Positions 36,536 through 46,626 of a stretch of DNA of 64,000 nucleotides are shown here, piece by piece (position 1 is the first letter of the stretch; every line of letters starts with the position of its first letter). The stretch spans positions 104,700 through 168,699 of the forward strand of contig NZ_JBBVMF010000011.1 in the NCBI RefSeq assembly GCF_038150125.1. Reading direction: 5' to 3'. The notes under the pieces are model-generated. The model was given only the letters and a program-made list of their open reading frames with translations. It made no database searches and had not been told where the DNA came from. A program made the position numbers and the translations under genes. Source of the DNA: SW132 sp038150125 (GTDB lineage: Bacteria; Bacteroidota; Rhodothermia; Balneolales; Balneolaceae).

Positions 36536-38140
36536 ATGAAAAAAATCACTTATTTTCTTTTTTGGGCAGTCGGAATCTTAGGGGTTTCGTGCACTGGAGA
36601 ACCGCTTGAACCGACAGCCCCGGAGAAGCCAAACGTGCTGTTTATCATTGCAGATGATTACGGGGCTTATGACATGAGCGCTTTAGGCAGTGAATTCTAT
36701 GAGACACCGACCCTCGATTCTCTTGCCTCAGAGAGCATGATATTTACGAATGGTTATGCGGCATCGCGAGTCTGCAGTCCGTCAAGAGCCAGCATCATGT
36801 CGGGCAAGTCTCCGGCTCGTCACAGTATCACTGACTGGATCGGGGCACCAGCAGGTGAGGAGTGGCGGGCACGGGAACGACACACAAAATTGCTTCCGCC
36901 CGATTATCGTCGATCTCTGCCTCATGAATATGTAGTTCTTCCTGAAGCACTCAAAGAAGAGGGATATTCCACATTTTTTGCCGGTAAATGGCATCTTGGC
37001 AGTGAAGGGTCATACCCCGAAGATCACGGCTTTGATATAAATCAGGGTGGTTTTGAATCCGGCGGCCCCTATACGGGCGGTTACTTTTCGCCCTTCAACA
37101 ATCCGAAAATGGAAGATTACCCGGATGAGGAAGGAATGAGTCTTGCTGAAAAACTGGCAAAGGAGACATCCGATTTTATTGAAGAAAATGGCAATGAACC
37201 ATTTTTTGCTTTCCTCTCTTTTTACGCCGTTCATGCGCCTATTCAAACCACCCAGGCCTACTGGCAGAAATACAGAAATAAGGCGGAGGAGTTGGGAATT
37301 GAGGAAAAAGGGTTTGAAATGGGGCACTTTCTCCCGATTCGACAGGTTCAGGACAACCCGGTTTATGCCGGTTTGATTCAGCATATGGATGATGCCGTAG
37401 GCCAGGTGCTGAACAAACTTGAGCAGATGGGATTGGAGGAAAATACAATTATCATTTTTACTTCTGATCATGGCGGTGTTGCTGCAGGTGATGATTACGC
37501 TACGTCCAACAAGCCTCTCAGAGGAGGGAAAGGATACCAATTCGAGGGCGGGCTGAAGGTCCCATATTTTATTAAAGTGCCGTGGCTAAGTCACCACGGG
37601 AATACGAATGATACGCCGGTTACCGGAACCGATTTTTATCCTACAATTCTTGACCTTGTTGGAGCTGAATTGCGTCCGGATGAGCACGAAGACGGCGTGA
37701 GTCTGCTGCCGCTTCTGGAGGGTAGGGAGATTGAAGAGCGGTATCTATACTGGCACTATCCTCATTATGGAAACCAGGGAGGCAGGCCTTCATCAGTTAT
37801 TCGTGATGCCCAGTGGAAATTGATTCGATACCACGCCGACAGCTTGGAAGTATTATACAATCTCCAATCTGACCCGGGGGAAGAAGAAGATTTATATTCA
37901 AAACATCGAAATATTGCAGAACGTCTCGGGAATGAACTAACAAAGTATCTCGAAATGACGGGGGCGGCCTTTCCAACAGCAGATCCGCAGTATGATCCTG
38001 AAGCGGAGGCCCGTTACCTGGAATCTGTGGAAAGTGAACTGATGCCACGGCTGGAAGAGCAGCGATTGGAATATCTCTCGCCTAACTATTCACCCGGCAA
38101 TAACTGGTGGGGAAGTCAGCCTGAGAAGAATCAGAGATAA
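36536..38140 (+). CDS. Lipoprotein sulfatase (S1 family, possibly S1_16)
   Basis: 534 residues, lipobox GILGVSC. PNVLFIIADDYGA carries the metal Asp pair; the formylglycine motif is CSPSR at Cys80; FAGKWHLG, FTSDHGG and LRGGKGYQFEGGLKVP follow the arylsulfatase pattern. The FYAVHAPIQ block and the RYLYWHYPHYGNQGGRPSS end resemble the S1_16 subfamily, whose known members remove sulfate from galactose-type residues; this assignment is tentative. It has a ~300-bp gap on each side, so it may be transcribed alone. Confidence 0.9.
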   Translation: MKKITYFLFWAVGILGVSCTGEPLEPTAPEKPNVLFIIADDYGAYDMSALGSEFYETPTLDSLASESMIFTNGYAASRVCSPSRASIMSGKSPARHSITDWIGAPAGEEWRARERHTKLLPPDYRRSLPHEYVVLPEALKEEGYSTFFAGKWHLGSEGSYPEDHGFDINQGGFESGGPYTGGYFSPFNNPKMEDYPDEEGMSLAEKLAKETSDFIEENGNEPFFAFLSFYAVHAPIQTTQAYWQKYRNKAEELGIEEKGFEMGHFLPIRQVQDNPVYAGLIQHMDDAVGQVLNKLEQMGLEENTIIIFTSDHGGVAAGDDYATSNKPLRGGKGYQFEGGLKVPYFIKVPWLSHHGNTNDTPVTGTDFYPTILDLVGAELRPDEHEDGVSLLPLLEGREIEERYLYWHYPHYGNQGGRPSSVIRDAQWKLIRYHADSLEVLYNLQSDPGEEEDLYSKHRNIAERLGNELTKYLEMTGAAFPTADPQYDPEAEARYLESVESELMPRLEEQRLEYLSPNYSPGNNWWGSQPEKNQR

Positions 38141-38376
38141 TTTTAAAACAGAACGAGCATGCGATAGAAATGGGAATTCCGAATGAAGATTAAAATCTCC
38201 GGACGTTAAATGGCCTCACTAAGGCCTTCATAACCTCAAACATGTGAAGCAGAATGATAGCTTTGTAAAAATCTCCACTGACCAAATGTTGGTTTAGACT
38301 TTTTATAACAAATTTTTCTTGGATATATGCAATAAGTAGGATTTATTATTTCTACAAACTGAGTGTAAATGATATA

Positions 38377-38392
38377 ATGAAAGCGTTTCCAA
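38377..38392. promoter_or_regulatory. LacI-family (cre-like) operator candidate
   Basis: ATGAAAGCGTTTCCAA fits the catabolite-repression/LacI-family consensus WTGNAANCGNWWNCAW at every fixed position, with the typical central CG. It lies 50 bp before the ATG of the DUF1080 gene, in the promoter area of the 38442-41180 gene pair and perhaps the sulfatases behind. No LacI-type regulator is encoded in the window. Confidence 0.45.
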
Positions 38393-38441
38393 CCAATTTG
38401 ATTTAAAAGATCAAAATATTCTTCAAACCTAATTTATCGGT

Positions 38442-39818
38442 ATGCATATCTTCAAAATAGTACTCTTACTTTTTCTGTTAGTATTTCCAATCACGCTAGT
38501 TGCCCAGGATGGCTGGCAGCAGCTGTTTAACGGCGAAAACCTTGAGGGATGGACGCAGCTTAATGGTGAGGCGGACTACCGAGTGGAAAATAATGCCATT
38601 GTGGGCAAAGCGGTGCCTGATACGCCTAATTCGTTCTTAACGACGGATGAAGACTACGGGGATTTTATCCTTGAATTTGAGGTCTATATGGATACCCAGA
38701 TGAACTCGGGGGTGCAATTTCGCAGCAAAAGCGTCTCTTCTTATCGGGACGGCCGGGTCCACGGCTACCAGATGGAGCTGGATCCGTCGCAGCGGGCCTG
38801 GAGCGGTGGTATTTATGACGAAGCCCGGCGGGGATGGCTTTACCCACTGTCGAGTAACGAAAAGGCGCGGAGTGCTCTTCAGCTTGGCCAGTGGAACAGG
38901 GTACGAATCGAGGCGATCGGCTCCGACATTAATACCTGGATTAACGGCGTGCAGTGCGCCCGCCTGGTGGATGACATGACGTCAGAAGGATTTATTGGCC
39001 TGCAGGTTCATTCCATTCGTGGTGAATCATTAGTGGGGGCCGAAGTCAAATGGCGCGACATCCGGATTGTGACCGACAATCTGGAGGAGCACCGCCGAAC
39101 CCCCGATCCGCAGGTTCGTGAAATCAGTTACCTGAAAAACCAGCTGACGCAGTTGGAGCAGTCGCACGGCTGGCACCTGTTGTGGGATGGGCAAACGAGC
39201 AGCGGCTGGCGCGGGGCTAAACTGGATCACTTTCCCGAACAGGGCTGGACGATGAACGACGGCGTGCTGACGATCCAGGCGACGGACGGGGCCGAGGCGA
39301 CCGGTCCGGGCGATATTGTGACCACCGATCTATTTAGTGATTTCGAGCTGGAGCTGGAGTTTAAAATTACCGAAGGAGCCAACAGCGGGATCAAATATTT
39401 TGTCGATCCGGAGTTGAACCAGGGCCCCGGGTCTGCCATCGGGAATGAATTCCAGATATTAGATGACCGGCGGCACCCCGATGCCGACATGGGCGTGGCC
39501 GGGAATCGGACGGTCGGCTCCCTTTACGATCTGATCGCAGCAACAAATCTTGAATACCCTGAACGCGGCAAACCGTTTAACGGTGTGGGCGAGTGGAACA
39601 AGGCACGTATAGTATCAACGGATGGTCACGTAGAGCACTGGCTCAATAATGTAAAAGTGGTGGAATATGACCGGTTTTCCCAGATGTTTGCTGCCCTGGT
39701 GGCCTATAGTAAATACCAGGAATGGGAAGATTTTGGCCGGTGGCCACAGGGACATCTTCTACTGCAGGATCACGGGGACGAGGTTCACTATCGCAGCATT
39801 AAGGCCCGGAAATTATAA
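38442..39818 (+). CDS. Secreted protein with two DUF1080 domains
   Basis: 458 residues, signal peptide cleaved near LVAQ-DG. Domain 1 (~25-215) starts WQQLFNGENLEGWTQLNG and has MNSGVQFRSKS and GYQMELDPSQR. Domain 2 (~240-458) starts WHLLWDGQTSSGWRG with EGANSGIKYFVDP, FQILDDRRHPDAD and a closing LLLQDHGDEVHYRSIKARK. DUF1080 members are 3-keto-glycoside hydrolases or lyases. The Gfo/Idh/MocA gene follows after 33 bp, the expected partner that makes the 3-keto substrate. The domain-2 region is noticeably GC-rich compared with its surroundings. Confidence 0.88.
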   Translation: MHIFKIVLLLFLLVFPITLVAQDGWQQLFNGENLEGWTQLNGEADYRVENNAIVGKAVPDTPNSFLTTDEDYGDFILEFEVYMDTQMNSGVQFRSKSVSSYRDGRVHGYQMELDPSQRAWSGGIYDEARRGWLYPLSSNEKARSALQLGQWNRVRIEAIGSDINTWINGVQCARLVDDMTSEGFIGLQVHSIRGESLVGAEVKWRDIRIVTDNLEEHRRTPDPQVREISYLKNQLTQLEQSHGWHLLWDGQTSSGWRGAKLDHFPEQGWTMNDGVLTIQATDGAEATGPGDIVTTDLFSDFELELEFKITEGANSGIKYFVDPELNQGPGSAIGNEFQILDDRRHPDADMGVAGNRTVGSLYDLIAATNLEYPERGKPFNGVGEWNKARIVSTDGHVEHWLNNVKVVEYDRFSQMFAALVAYSKYQEWEDFGRWPQGHLLLQDHGDEVHYRSIKARKL

Positions 39819-39851
39819 ATCAAAGTATTAAACCAATCAATAGGTAACATT

Positions 39852-41180
39852 ATGGGATCACGAAGAGATTTTATCAAACAAGCGACGTTTGGGGCTGGCG
39901 GACTGGCGCTGGGAATGTCGGCTAAAAGTTATGGACGGATTATTGGAGCCAATGACCGTATTAATGTGGCGTTTATGGGATGCGGGCGCCGCGTTGGCGC
40001 TTATTATGAAAGTCTGGCGGAGCCTTTTAATACCCATCTGAGCTATATTTGTGACGTCAAGAAAAGTCAGCGGGATAAAGTGGCAGAGGCCTTGAAGGAT
40101 GACCTTTCTTATACGCCCGAACTTACGGATGATATCCGCGTAGTACTTGACGATCCGGACGTGGATGCGATATATAATGCCACCCCCGATCACTGGCATG
40201 CACCTGGGGCGATTATGGCGCTGAAGGCGGGCAAGCACGTGTATGTGGAAAAACCGTGCAGCCACAATCCGCGTGAAAGTGAACTGCTTGTGGAAGCACA
40301 GAAAAAATATGACAGAGTCGTGCAAATGGGCAACCAGCAGCGGTCATCCCGGCATACCATTGAGATTATGAATGAGATTCATAATGGTGCGATAGGCCAC
40401 GCCTACAAAGCGGTTGCTTTTTACAGTAATGCACGCGGCAGAGTTGTCAATCCGACCCCTCAGAGCCCACCGTCCGACCTGAACTGGGATCTTTTCCAGG
40501 GGCCGGCTCCCCGCGAGGAGTATCACCACAATACATGGGACTATAACTGGCACTGGTATGGATGGAAATGGGGCACGGCGGAGACCGGAAACAACGCCAC
40601 TCACGAGGTGGATATCGCACGGTGGGCCCTGCAGGTTGACTACCCCGAGCATGTGTACGTAGATGCAGCAAAACAACACTACCCAGACGATGGCTGGACG
40701 ATGTATGATACCATGTACGCCACATTTAAATTCCCGAATGAAAAAGTGATTAACTGGGATGGGAAAAGCCGGAACGGGCTTAATACCTACGGCAGTGGCA
40801 GGGGCACAATTATTTACGGGACGGAAGGCTCTGTGTTTGTGAACCGCGGCGGGTACAGGCTCTACGACCGCGATGGTAACCTGATAAGTGAACAATCGTC
40901 GGGTGGAAACGAGCAGGGAACGGCGCTGGGCGGAGGCGGAAGCATGTCGACGCGCCACGTGGTCAACTTTCTGGATACGATCCGGGGAACGGCCAGCCAG
41001 CAAAACTCACCAATTGACGAGGGGGCCAAAAGCACCCATCTGTGCCACCTGGCCAATATTGCATGGCGTACAGGCACCCCGGCTTTTGATGTGGATACTG
41101 CAACCGGCCGCGCCTACAACCGGGAGGCAATGAAGATATGGGGACGGGAGTATGAGCCTGGATGGGAGCTAACGATATGA
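39852..41180 (+). CDS. Tat-exported Gfo/Idh/MocA oxidoreductase
   Basis: 442 residues. SRRDFIKQATFGAGGLALG is a clear twin-arginine signal, so the enzyme is exported already folded with its nucleotide. VAFMGCGRRVGAYY forms the nucleotide loop; YVEKPCSHN is the EKP motif with the catalytic Lys; NATHEVDIARWAL holds the conserved His/Asp region. The C-terminal barrel has GTIIYGTEGSVFVNRGGYRLYD. With the adjacent two-domain DUF1080 protein it fits the oxidation-elimination route for glycosides in the periplasm (established for the families, inferred here). Confidence 0.9.
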   Translation: MGSRRDFIKQATFGAGGLALGMSAKSYGRIIGANDRINVAFMGCGRRVGAYYESLAEPFNTHLSYICDVKKSQRDKVAEALKDDLSYTPELTDDIRVVLDDPDVDAIYNATPDHWHAPGAIMALKAGKHVYVEKPCSHNPRESELLVEAQKKYDRVVQMGNQQRSSRHTIEIMNEIHNGAIGHAYKAVAFYSNARGRVVNPTPQSPPSDLNWDLFQGPAPREEYHHNTWDYNWHWYGWKWGTAETGNNATHEVDIARWALQVDYPEHVYVDAAKQHYPDDGWTMYDTMYATFKFPNEKVINWDGKSRNGLNTYGSGRGTIIYGTEGSVFVNRGGYRLYDRDGNLISEQSSGGNEQGTALGGGGSMSTRHVVNFLDTIRGTASQQNSPIDEGAKSTHLCHLANIAWRTGTPAFDVDTATGRAYNREAMKIWGREYEPGWELTI

Positions 41181-41440
41181 AAAAATAAATCAGTACTCAT
41201 TCGATGAGAACAATAACGTGAGGAATAGAAGAGACTTCCGATGCCTTTCAAGTAAAGATCAATTCTCTGTTTTGGGTGGTGATGAGTTTACTGTAATCCT
41301 AACTGGACAGACTTCGGGACTTTTATAATGATTGTCTTTACCGTGATAAGCATCGATAATTGTTTCTATTCGTCTTGCAGCGAAATCAACGTACTGACCA
41401 GAGATTTCTAAAATACTTTTTCAGAATAAAATCAGCCTCC

Positions 41441-42868
41441 ATGAAAAAATTGGCAATAGTTTTGACCGCTCTCACCGGATTATGTATTTATTCACCTTCT
41501 TTAGCTCAAAACACCGACCAAAAAAAGCCGAATGTCATTGTCATTTTTACCGATGACCAGGGATATGGTGATCTAAGCTCGTATGGAGCTCCCAATATTC
41601 AAACGCCTCATCTCGATAAAATGGCGACGGAAGGGCAGAAGTGGACCAATTTTTACTCAGCTGCCAGTGTCTGTACACCAAGCCGGGCAGGTTTGGTGAC
41701 AGGACGTTATGCTGTGCGAAGCGGCATGGCCAGTGATGTGTCAAGGGTACTCTTTCCAAATTCAAAAGGAGGACTGCCTGAACGAGAAATCACGATAGCC
41801 GAACAGGTTAAAAAAGCGGGATATCAAACGGCGATGATCGGAAAATGGCACCTGGGACATCATGAACAGTATCTGCCCACAAATCATGGATTTGATACCT
41901 ATTACGGAATTCCCTACTCCAACGACATGGATCAAACTGCCGAAAATCCCCAGAGAGGAAAATACATTGACGGATATTTCGAGTTCGCTGATGAGCAGAT
42001 CCCTATTGATTATTACAACGTACCCCTGATGCGAAACACCAAAATTATAGAGCGTCCGGCCAATCAAAACACCATTACCCGGCGATATACAGAAGAGGGG
42101 ATCTCGTTTATCGAAGAAAATCACGATCAGCCTTTTTTCCTGCTTTTGGCACACAGCCTTCCGCATATTCCGCTTTTTGCCTCTGATGAATTTACCGGCC
42201 ACAGCGATGCAGGCCTATATGGCGATGTAATTGAAGAGATTGATCACGGTGTCGGACAAATCGTAAACAAACTGAAAGAACTTGAAATTGCAGAACAGAC
42301 ATTGGTTGTGTTCACTTCCGATAACGGTCCCTGGCTTGTGTTTAAAACGCACGGTGGCAGCGCTGGACTGTTGCGTGCCGTCAAGGGCATGACATGGGAG
42401 GGAGGTATGCGTGTTCCCGCTATATTTTGGTGGCCGGGAACCATCAGCCCTGGAATAGTAACCGATATCGGAAGTGCATTGGATATTTATACCACAGTGA
42501 GTCATTTGGCTGGAGTAGCTCTACCGGATGACCGGATTGTAGATGGGGCCAATTTAACACATGTTTTGATGGGCGAGGGTGAATCACCCCGAAAAGAGAT
42601 GCTGTTTTACCGGGGAGCGACTCTGTATGCTGCCCGGAAAGGAAACTTTAAAGCACACTATATCACGGAAGGAGCTTACGGCGAGTTTGGTGAGAGAGTT
42701 GTGCATGACACCCCGCTCTTATTCAATCTAAGTGAGGACCCGGCGGAGAGGTATGACGTAGCCGACGAACATCCGGAGGTGCTGGCTGAAATCCAGGAGA
42801 TGATTGACAGGCATGAAGTAAACCTGGTTGAAGTTAAAGACCAACTGGCTGAGCGAGAATCTGACTGA
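41441..42868 (+). CDS. Secreted sulfatase (arylsulfatase A-like)
   Basis: 475 residues from ATG 41441, which opens a signal peptide (LTALTGLCIYSPSLAQ); an in-frame ATG 81 bases upstream gives an unlikely leader. PNVIVIFTDDQGYGDLSSYGAPNI, formylglycine motif CTPSR at Cys78, MIGKWHLGHH, FTSDNGPWL and GGMRVPAIFWWPG. The sequence is typical of the arylsulfatase A-type S1 groups. The next sulfatase begins 7 bp after the stop, so they are co-transcribed. Confidence 0.9.
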   Translation: MKKLAIVLTALTGLCIYSPSLAQNTDQKKPNVIVIFTDDQGYGDLSSYGAPNIQTPHLDKMATEGQKWTNFYSAASVCTPSRAGLVTGRYAVRSGMASDVSRVLFPNSKGGLPEREITIAEQVKKAGYQTAMIGKWHLGHHEQYLPTNHGFDTYYGIPYSNDMDQTAENPQRGKYIDGYFEFADEQIPIDYYNVPLMRNTKIIERPANQNTITRRYTEEGISFIEENHDQPFFLLLAHSLPHIPLFASDEFTGHSDAGLYGDVIEEIDHGVGQIVNKLKELEIAEQTLVVFTSDNGPWLVFKTHGGSAGLLRAVKGMTWEGGMRVPAIFWWPGTISPGIVTDIGSALDIYTTVSHLAGVALPDDRIVDGANLTHVLMGEGESPRKEMLFYRGATLYAARKGNFKAHYITEGAYGEFGERVVHDTPLLFNLSEDPAERYDVADEHPEVLAEIQEMIDRHEVNLVEVKDQLAERESD

Positions 42869-42875
42869 ATAGATT

Positions 42876-44426
42876 ATGAAACCTATTTTTGGGAAGGTAC
42901 TTTATAACTTTAGGATTTTACTGGCAGGTATCTTGTTGATGACGACAGGTTGCAGCCAGAATCAAAATAGTGCTCCAAATATCGTCCTTATTTTAGCTGA
43001 TGACCTTGGTTATTCGGACATTGGTGCCTACGGTTCAGAAATTGAAACACCCCACCTGGACCGTCTTGCCGATAACGGGATCAGGTTTACCCAGATGCAT
43101 AATACAAGCAAATGCTTCCCCTCTAGGGCCGTTCTGCTTACCGGCCAGTATGCACAGCGAGTAGGTATGGGTGAAACACCTGGACATTTGAATAGCGCTG
43201 TAATGTTCGGAGAAGTTCTGAGTAACGCTGGTTACACGACTATTTTTGTGGGCAAACACCACGGAACTGATAATCCGTATGAGTGGGGATTTGATCACTA
43301 CTGGGGATTGCGTGACGGCGCAGCCAACTACTTTAATCCCGGTGAACAGCGGCAATCCGATCACGGACCGCCCGCTCAAAAAGAAAATTACTATCCGCGC
43401 ACTTTTTTATTCGATGATTCCTTGGCCGCTCCATTCACCCCTCCTGAAGACTACTATGGAACAGACACCTGGACCGATTGGGCGCTGGAGTTGCTGGGGC
43501 GCTATGAAAATAACAGCAATCCATTTTTACTCTATCTCTCATACCAGGCTCCGCATGATCCATTACAGGCATTCGAAGAAGATATTAAAAAATATGAGGG
43601 AGTTTATGAGATAGGTTTTGATTCAATAGCGAGTGCACGGTATGAACGACAATTAGACATGGGACTTATCGACGAACGCTATCCGCGATCAGAACCAACA
43701 TATCAGCAATGGAAGACTCTGGATGATTCTACAAAGGCCGACCAGGTTCGGAGGATGCAGGTATACGCCGCTATGATCGACCGTATGGATCAGAATATCG
43801 GCAGGCTTTTGGAATACCTGGAGGAACAAGGTGAGCTGGATAACACCCTGATTATGTTCCTGTCCGATAATGGGGCTTCGGCTGAGGTTGTAGAGATTGG
43901 GGAAGGAGAAATTGGATCCGTGACCCGCTGGGCTTCCTTAAAAGAAGACTGGGCAAACGTGGCGAATACCCCTTTTCGTTTATATAAAAACTATTCTCAT
44001 GAGGGTGGAACGGCAACTCCGTTTATTGTCCACTGGCCCGATGTGATTTTCGAAGGCGGGCAAGTCAATCACAGCCTGTTGCACTTTATAGATATTATGC
44101 CCACCCTTGTTGATGTAAGCGGTGCCACATACCCGGCTAAATACAAAGGTGAAGATCTCTATCCGATGGAGGGTATCAGCCTGTTGCCGTTGTTAAAAGG
44201 AGATTCTGTTGCAAGAAATGACGCTCTCTATTACGAATGGAATGTGGGTCGTGCGGTTCATACCGAAGATTGGAAATTGGTGCAGTGGGGCGATGAGTGG
44301 GAGCTCTATGACCGGCGCACCGATCTGACGGAAATAAAGAATCTTGCTGCTGACCATCAAGATACGGTAGCAATACTGCAAGCTCGGTGGGAAGCATGGT
44401 CGAAGCGGGTGAAGGTTGTGGAGTGA
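42876..44426 (+). CDS. Lipoprotein sulfatase with CFPSR motif
   Basis: 516 residues, lipobox LLMTTGC. PNIVLILADDLGYSDIGAYG binds the metal. The formylglycine motif is CFPSR at Cys80 (SKCFPSRAVLLTGQYAQR), a Phe at the variable place. FVGKHHG replaces the usual GKWH. FLSDNGAS, EGGTATPFIVHWP and WELYDRRTDLTE close the fold. It resembles the large arylsulfatase groups with an inserted helical region (residues ~235-300). It follows the previous sulfatase by 7 bp. The substrate is unknown. Confidence 0.88.
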   Translation: MKPIFGKVLYNFRILLAGILLMTTGCSQNQNSAPNIVLILADDLGYSDIGAYGSEIETPHLDRLADNGIRFTQMHNTSKCFPSRAVLLTGQYAQRVGMGETPGHLNSAVMFGEVLSNAGYTTIFVGKHHGTDNPYEWGFDHYWGLRDGAANYFNPGEQRQSDHGPPAQKENYYPRTFLFDDSLAAPFTPPEDYYGTDTWTDWALELLGRYENNSNPFLLYLSYQAPHDPLQAFEEDIKKYEGVYEIGFDSIASARYERQLDMGLIDERYPRSEPTYQQWKTLDDSTKADQVRRMQVYAAMIDRMDQNIGRLLEYLEEQGELDNTLIMFLSDNGASAEVVEIGEGEIGSVTRWASLKEDWANVANTPFRLYKNYSHEGGTATPFIVHWPDVIFEGGQVNHSLLHFIDIMPTLVDVSGATYPAKYKGEDLYPMEGISLLPLLKGDSVARNDALYYEWNVGRAVHTEDWKLVQWGDEWELYDRRTDLTEIKNLAADHQDTVAILQARWEAWSKRVKVVE

Positions 44427-44526
44427 ATTTTTAATGAGAATTGCACGCTTCATGCTTATATCGGCACGGAGTATCATAGATAACATTCTATTATCAGATC
44501 CCGGGTAATGTTTAAAACCAGACGGT

Positions 44527-46416
44527 ATGAATTTTATTAAAAATGCTGTTTGTCAGCATATCAAAAATGTAGCTTTAATCCTTATCCTGGGACTCTTTCT
44601 GTATGGTTGTGGTGTGCCATACCCTGAAACAAAACCGGACCCGGGGCCGGAAGAGCTGCCAAACATTTTGTGGATTACGAGCGAAGATAACAGCCCGTTT
44701 ATAGGCGCATACGGAGACGATTATGCAGTCACTCCCAACCTGGACAGGCTCGCAGATGCGGGAACTGTTTATGAGAATTCATACGCTACAACTCCGGTTT
44801 GTGCTCCATCTCGATTTACATTAATTACAGGCGCATACGCCAACCGGATGGGGACAGAGAATATGAGAAGCGTCTATCCCATTCCGGATAATATTCGTTT
44901 TTACCCGGCTTACCTGAAAGACCTGGGATACTATACCACAAATAATGTGAAGAAAGATTACAATACGATTGACCAACCGGAGGTGTGGGATGAGTCCAGC
45001 ACAAAAGCCCACTATATCGACCGGGCAGAAGGACAGCCGTTTTTCCATATCAGAAATTTGACAACAACCCATGAGAGCCGGCTGCATGACCCGATTGATA
45101 CCTTGATTCATGACCCTGCCAACGCACCTGTTCCACCTTATCATCCGGATAACGAGACGGTTCGAAGAGACTGGGCGCACTATTATGATCAAATGACCCG
45201 CATGGACGAACAGGTTGGAGAGATTCTGCAGGAACTGGAAGAGTTGGGGGAAGCTGAAAACACCATCATCTTTTATTACGGGGATCATGGCGGAGCACTC
45301 CCCGGGGCGAAACGGTTCATGAATCAGCGAGGCCTTAGAGTTCCTTTAATTATATATTTCCCGGACAAATATGAATATCTGAAGCCGGAGGAGAATCGAT
45401 CAGATCGACTGGTCTCCTTTGTAGATTTTCCGGCTACGTTATTAAGCCTCGCTGGCATCGAACCGCCTGAGTTTATGGACGGAGAGCCGTTTTTGGGGGA
45501 GCATGAGACGGCGCCGCGTGAAAATATTCATATGTACCGTGGGCGTATGGATGAACGCTATGATTTGTCCAGGGCAGTCCGCGACCAGAAGTTTCTCTAC
45601 GTTAGAAATTATATGCCCCAGCGGATATATGGTCAGTATTTATGGTACCTCTGGAAAGCTCCGACGATGCAGGTTTGGGACGAAGAGTACCAGGCAGGAA
45701 ACTTAAATGAGATACAAAGTCAGTTTTTTGAACCCAAACCGCCTGAAGAGCTCTATTTGATTTCTGAAGATCCTTACTCCGTAAACAACCTGGCCGATGA
45801 CTCGGCCTATCGGAATGATCTGCTGCGGCTTCGACAAGTGAACTCCGAATGGGTTCGGGAGATCAAAGACCTCGGATTTATTCCGGAAGGGATCCTGGAT
45901 GATGTGCGGGGCGACCGGCCGCTTTACAATGCCGTTCGTGAAGATGATGTGCCGATTGAAGAAATTATCGAAACTGCTGAGCTCGCTTCCCATCAGCCGG
46001 AAAATAATATAGAGGAGCTGGTCAGCCGACTGGATCATTCCGATCCATCCGTTCGCTTCTGGGCAGCGATGGGAATGGCAATCAGTGGAGATCTTGCCAG
46101 TGGATATAAAACAGCACTTTTGGAAAGGCGTGATGATCCTTCGGGTGCTGTAAAGGCGGCTATTGCCGAAGCGCTCTTGGAAGCAGGAGAAACGTCAGCA
46201 GCGATGGAATTGATCGAAGAATCTCTTGCCGATACTGACGGCCACGTAAAACTCAGAGCGTTGAACCTGATTGAGACCCTTGATGAAAATCTGATAACTG
46301 AAGAAATCAAAACCACCATACGCCGGTTTGTGGACGAATTTGAAAACCAGGAAGCTGCTGCTGCCGGATACATTTTTCGGGCTTCAGAAAGACTGGTTGA
46401 TAAATTTGGATTGTAA
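44527..46416 (+). CDS. Lipoprotein sulfatase with C-terminal HEAT repeats
   Basis: 629 residues, lipobox LFLYGC. PNILWITSEDNSPFIGAYGDDYA; formylglycine motif CAPSR at Cys92; YYGDHGGALPGAKRF. GKWH is replaced by NNVKKDY, as in heparan N-sulfatase-like (S1_8 type) enzymes; that subfamily is tentative. Residues ~490-620 are HEAT-like helices (SDPSVRFWAAMGMAISGD, DDPSGAVKAAIAEALLEAG), a fusion also seen in the HEAT/DUF1080 protein of this locus. It may help bind partners or long glycans. Confidence 0.88.
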   Translation: MNFIKNAVCQHIKNVALILILGLFLYGCGVPYPETKPDPGPEELPNILWITSEDNSPFIGAYGDDYAVTPNLDRLADAGTVYENSYATTPVCAPSRFTLITGAYANRMGTENMRSVYPIPDNIRFYPAYLKDLGYYTTNNVKKDYNTIDQPEVWDESSTKAHYIDRAEGQPFFHIRNLTTTHESRLHDPIDTLIHDPANAPVPPYHPDNETVRRDWAHYYDQMTRMDEQVGEILQELEELGEAENTIIFYYGDHGGALPGAKRFMNQRGLRVPLIIYFPDKYEYLKPEENRSDRLVSFVDFPATLLSLAGIEPPEFMDGEPFLGEHETAPRENIHMYRGRMDERYDLSRAVRDQKFLYVRNYMPQRIYGQYLWYLWKAPTMQVWDEEYQAGNLNEIQSQFFEPKPPEELYLISEDPYSVNNLADDSAYRNDLLRLRQVNSEWVREIKDLGFIPEGILDDVRGDRPLYNAVREDDVPIEEIIETAELASHQPENNIEELVSRLDHSDPSVRFWAAMGMAISGDLASGYKTALLERRDDPSGAVKAAIAEALLEAGETSAAMELIEESLADTDGHVKLRALNLIETLDENLITEEIKTTIRRFVDEFENQEAAAAGYIFRASERLVDKFGL

Positions 46417-46626
46417 GCACCGTGGAAATAGTCTGTGTTGCCAAGCGATTTAGTATACAATTAGACACCGTAAGAAATGAATAGAATAAATGTGTGAATA
46501 AAAGACACAGTTTTATGCAATGAAATGAAAAGATATGATTACACTCCATCACGGCATATTTGCTTAACAGTGGCGGAACCGGAAACTGCTTGATGCATAT
46601 TTAAGATTAACATTTAATTTTTTGTC

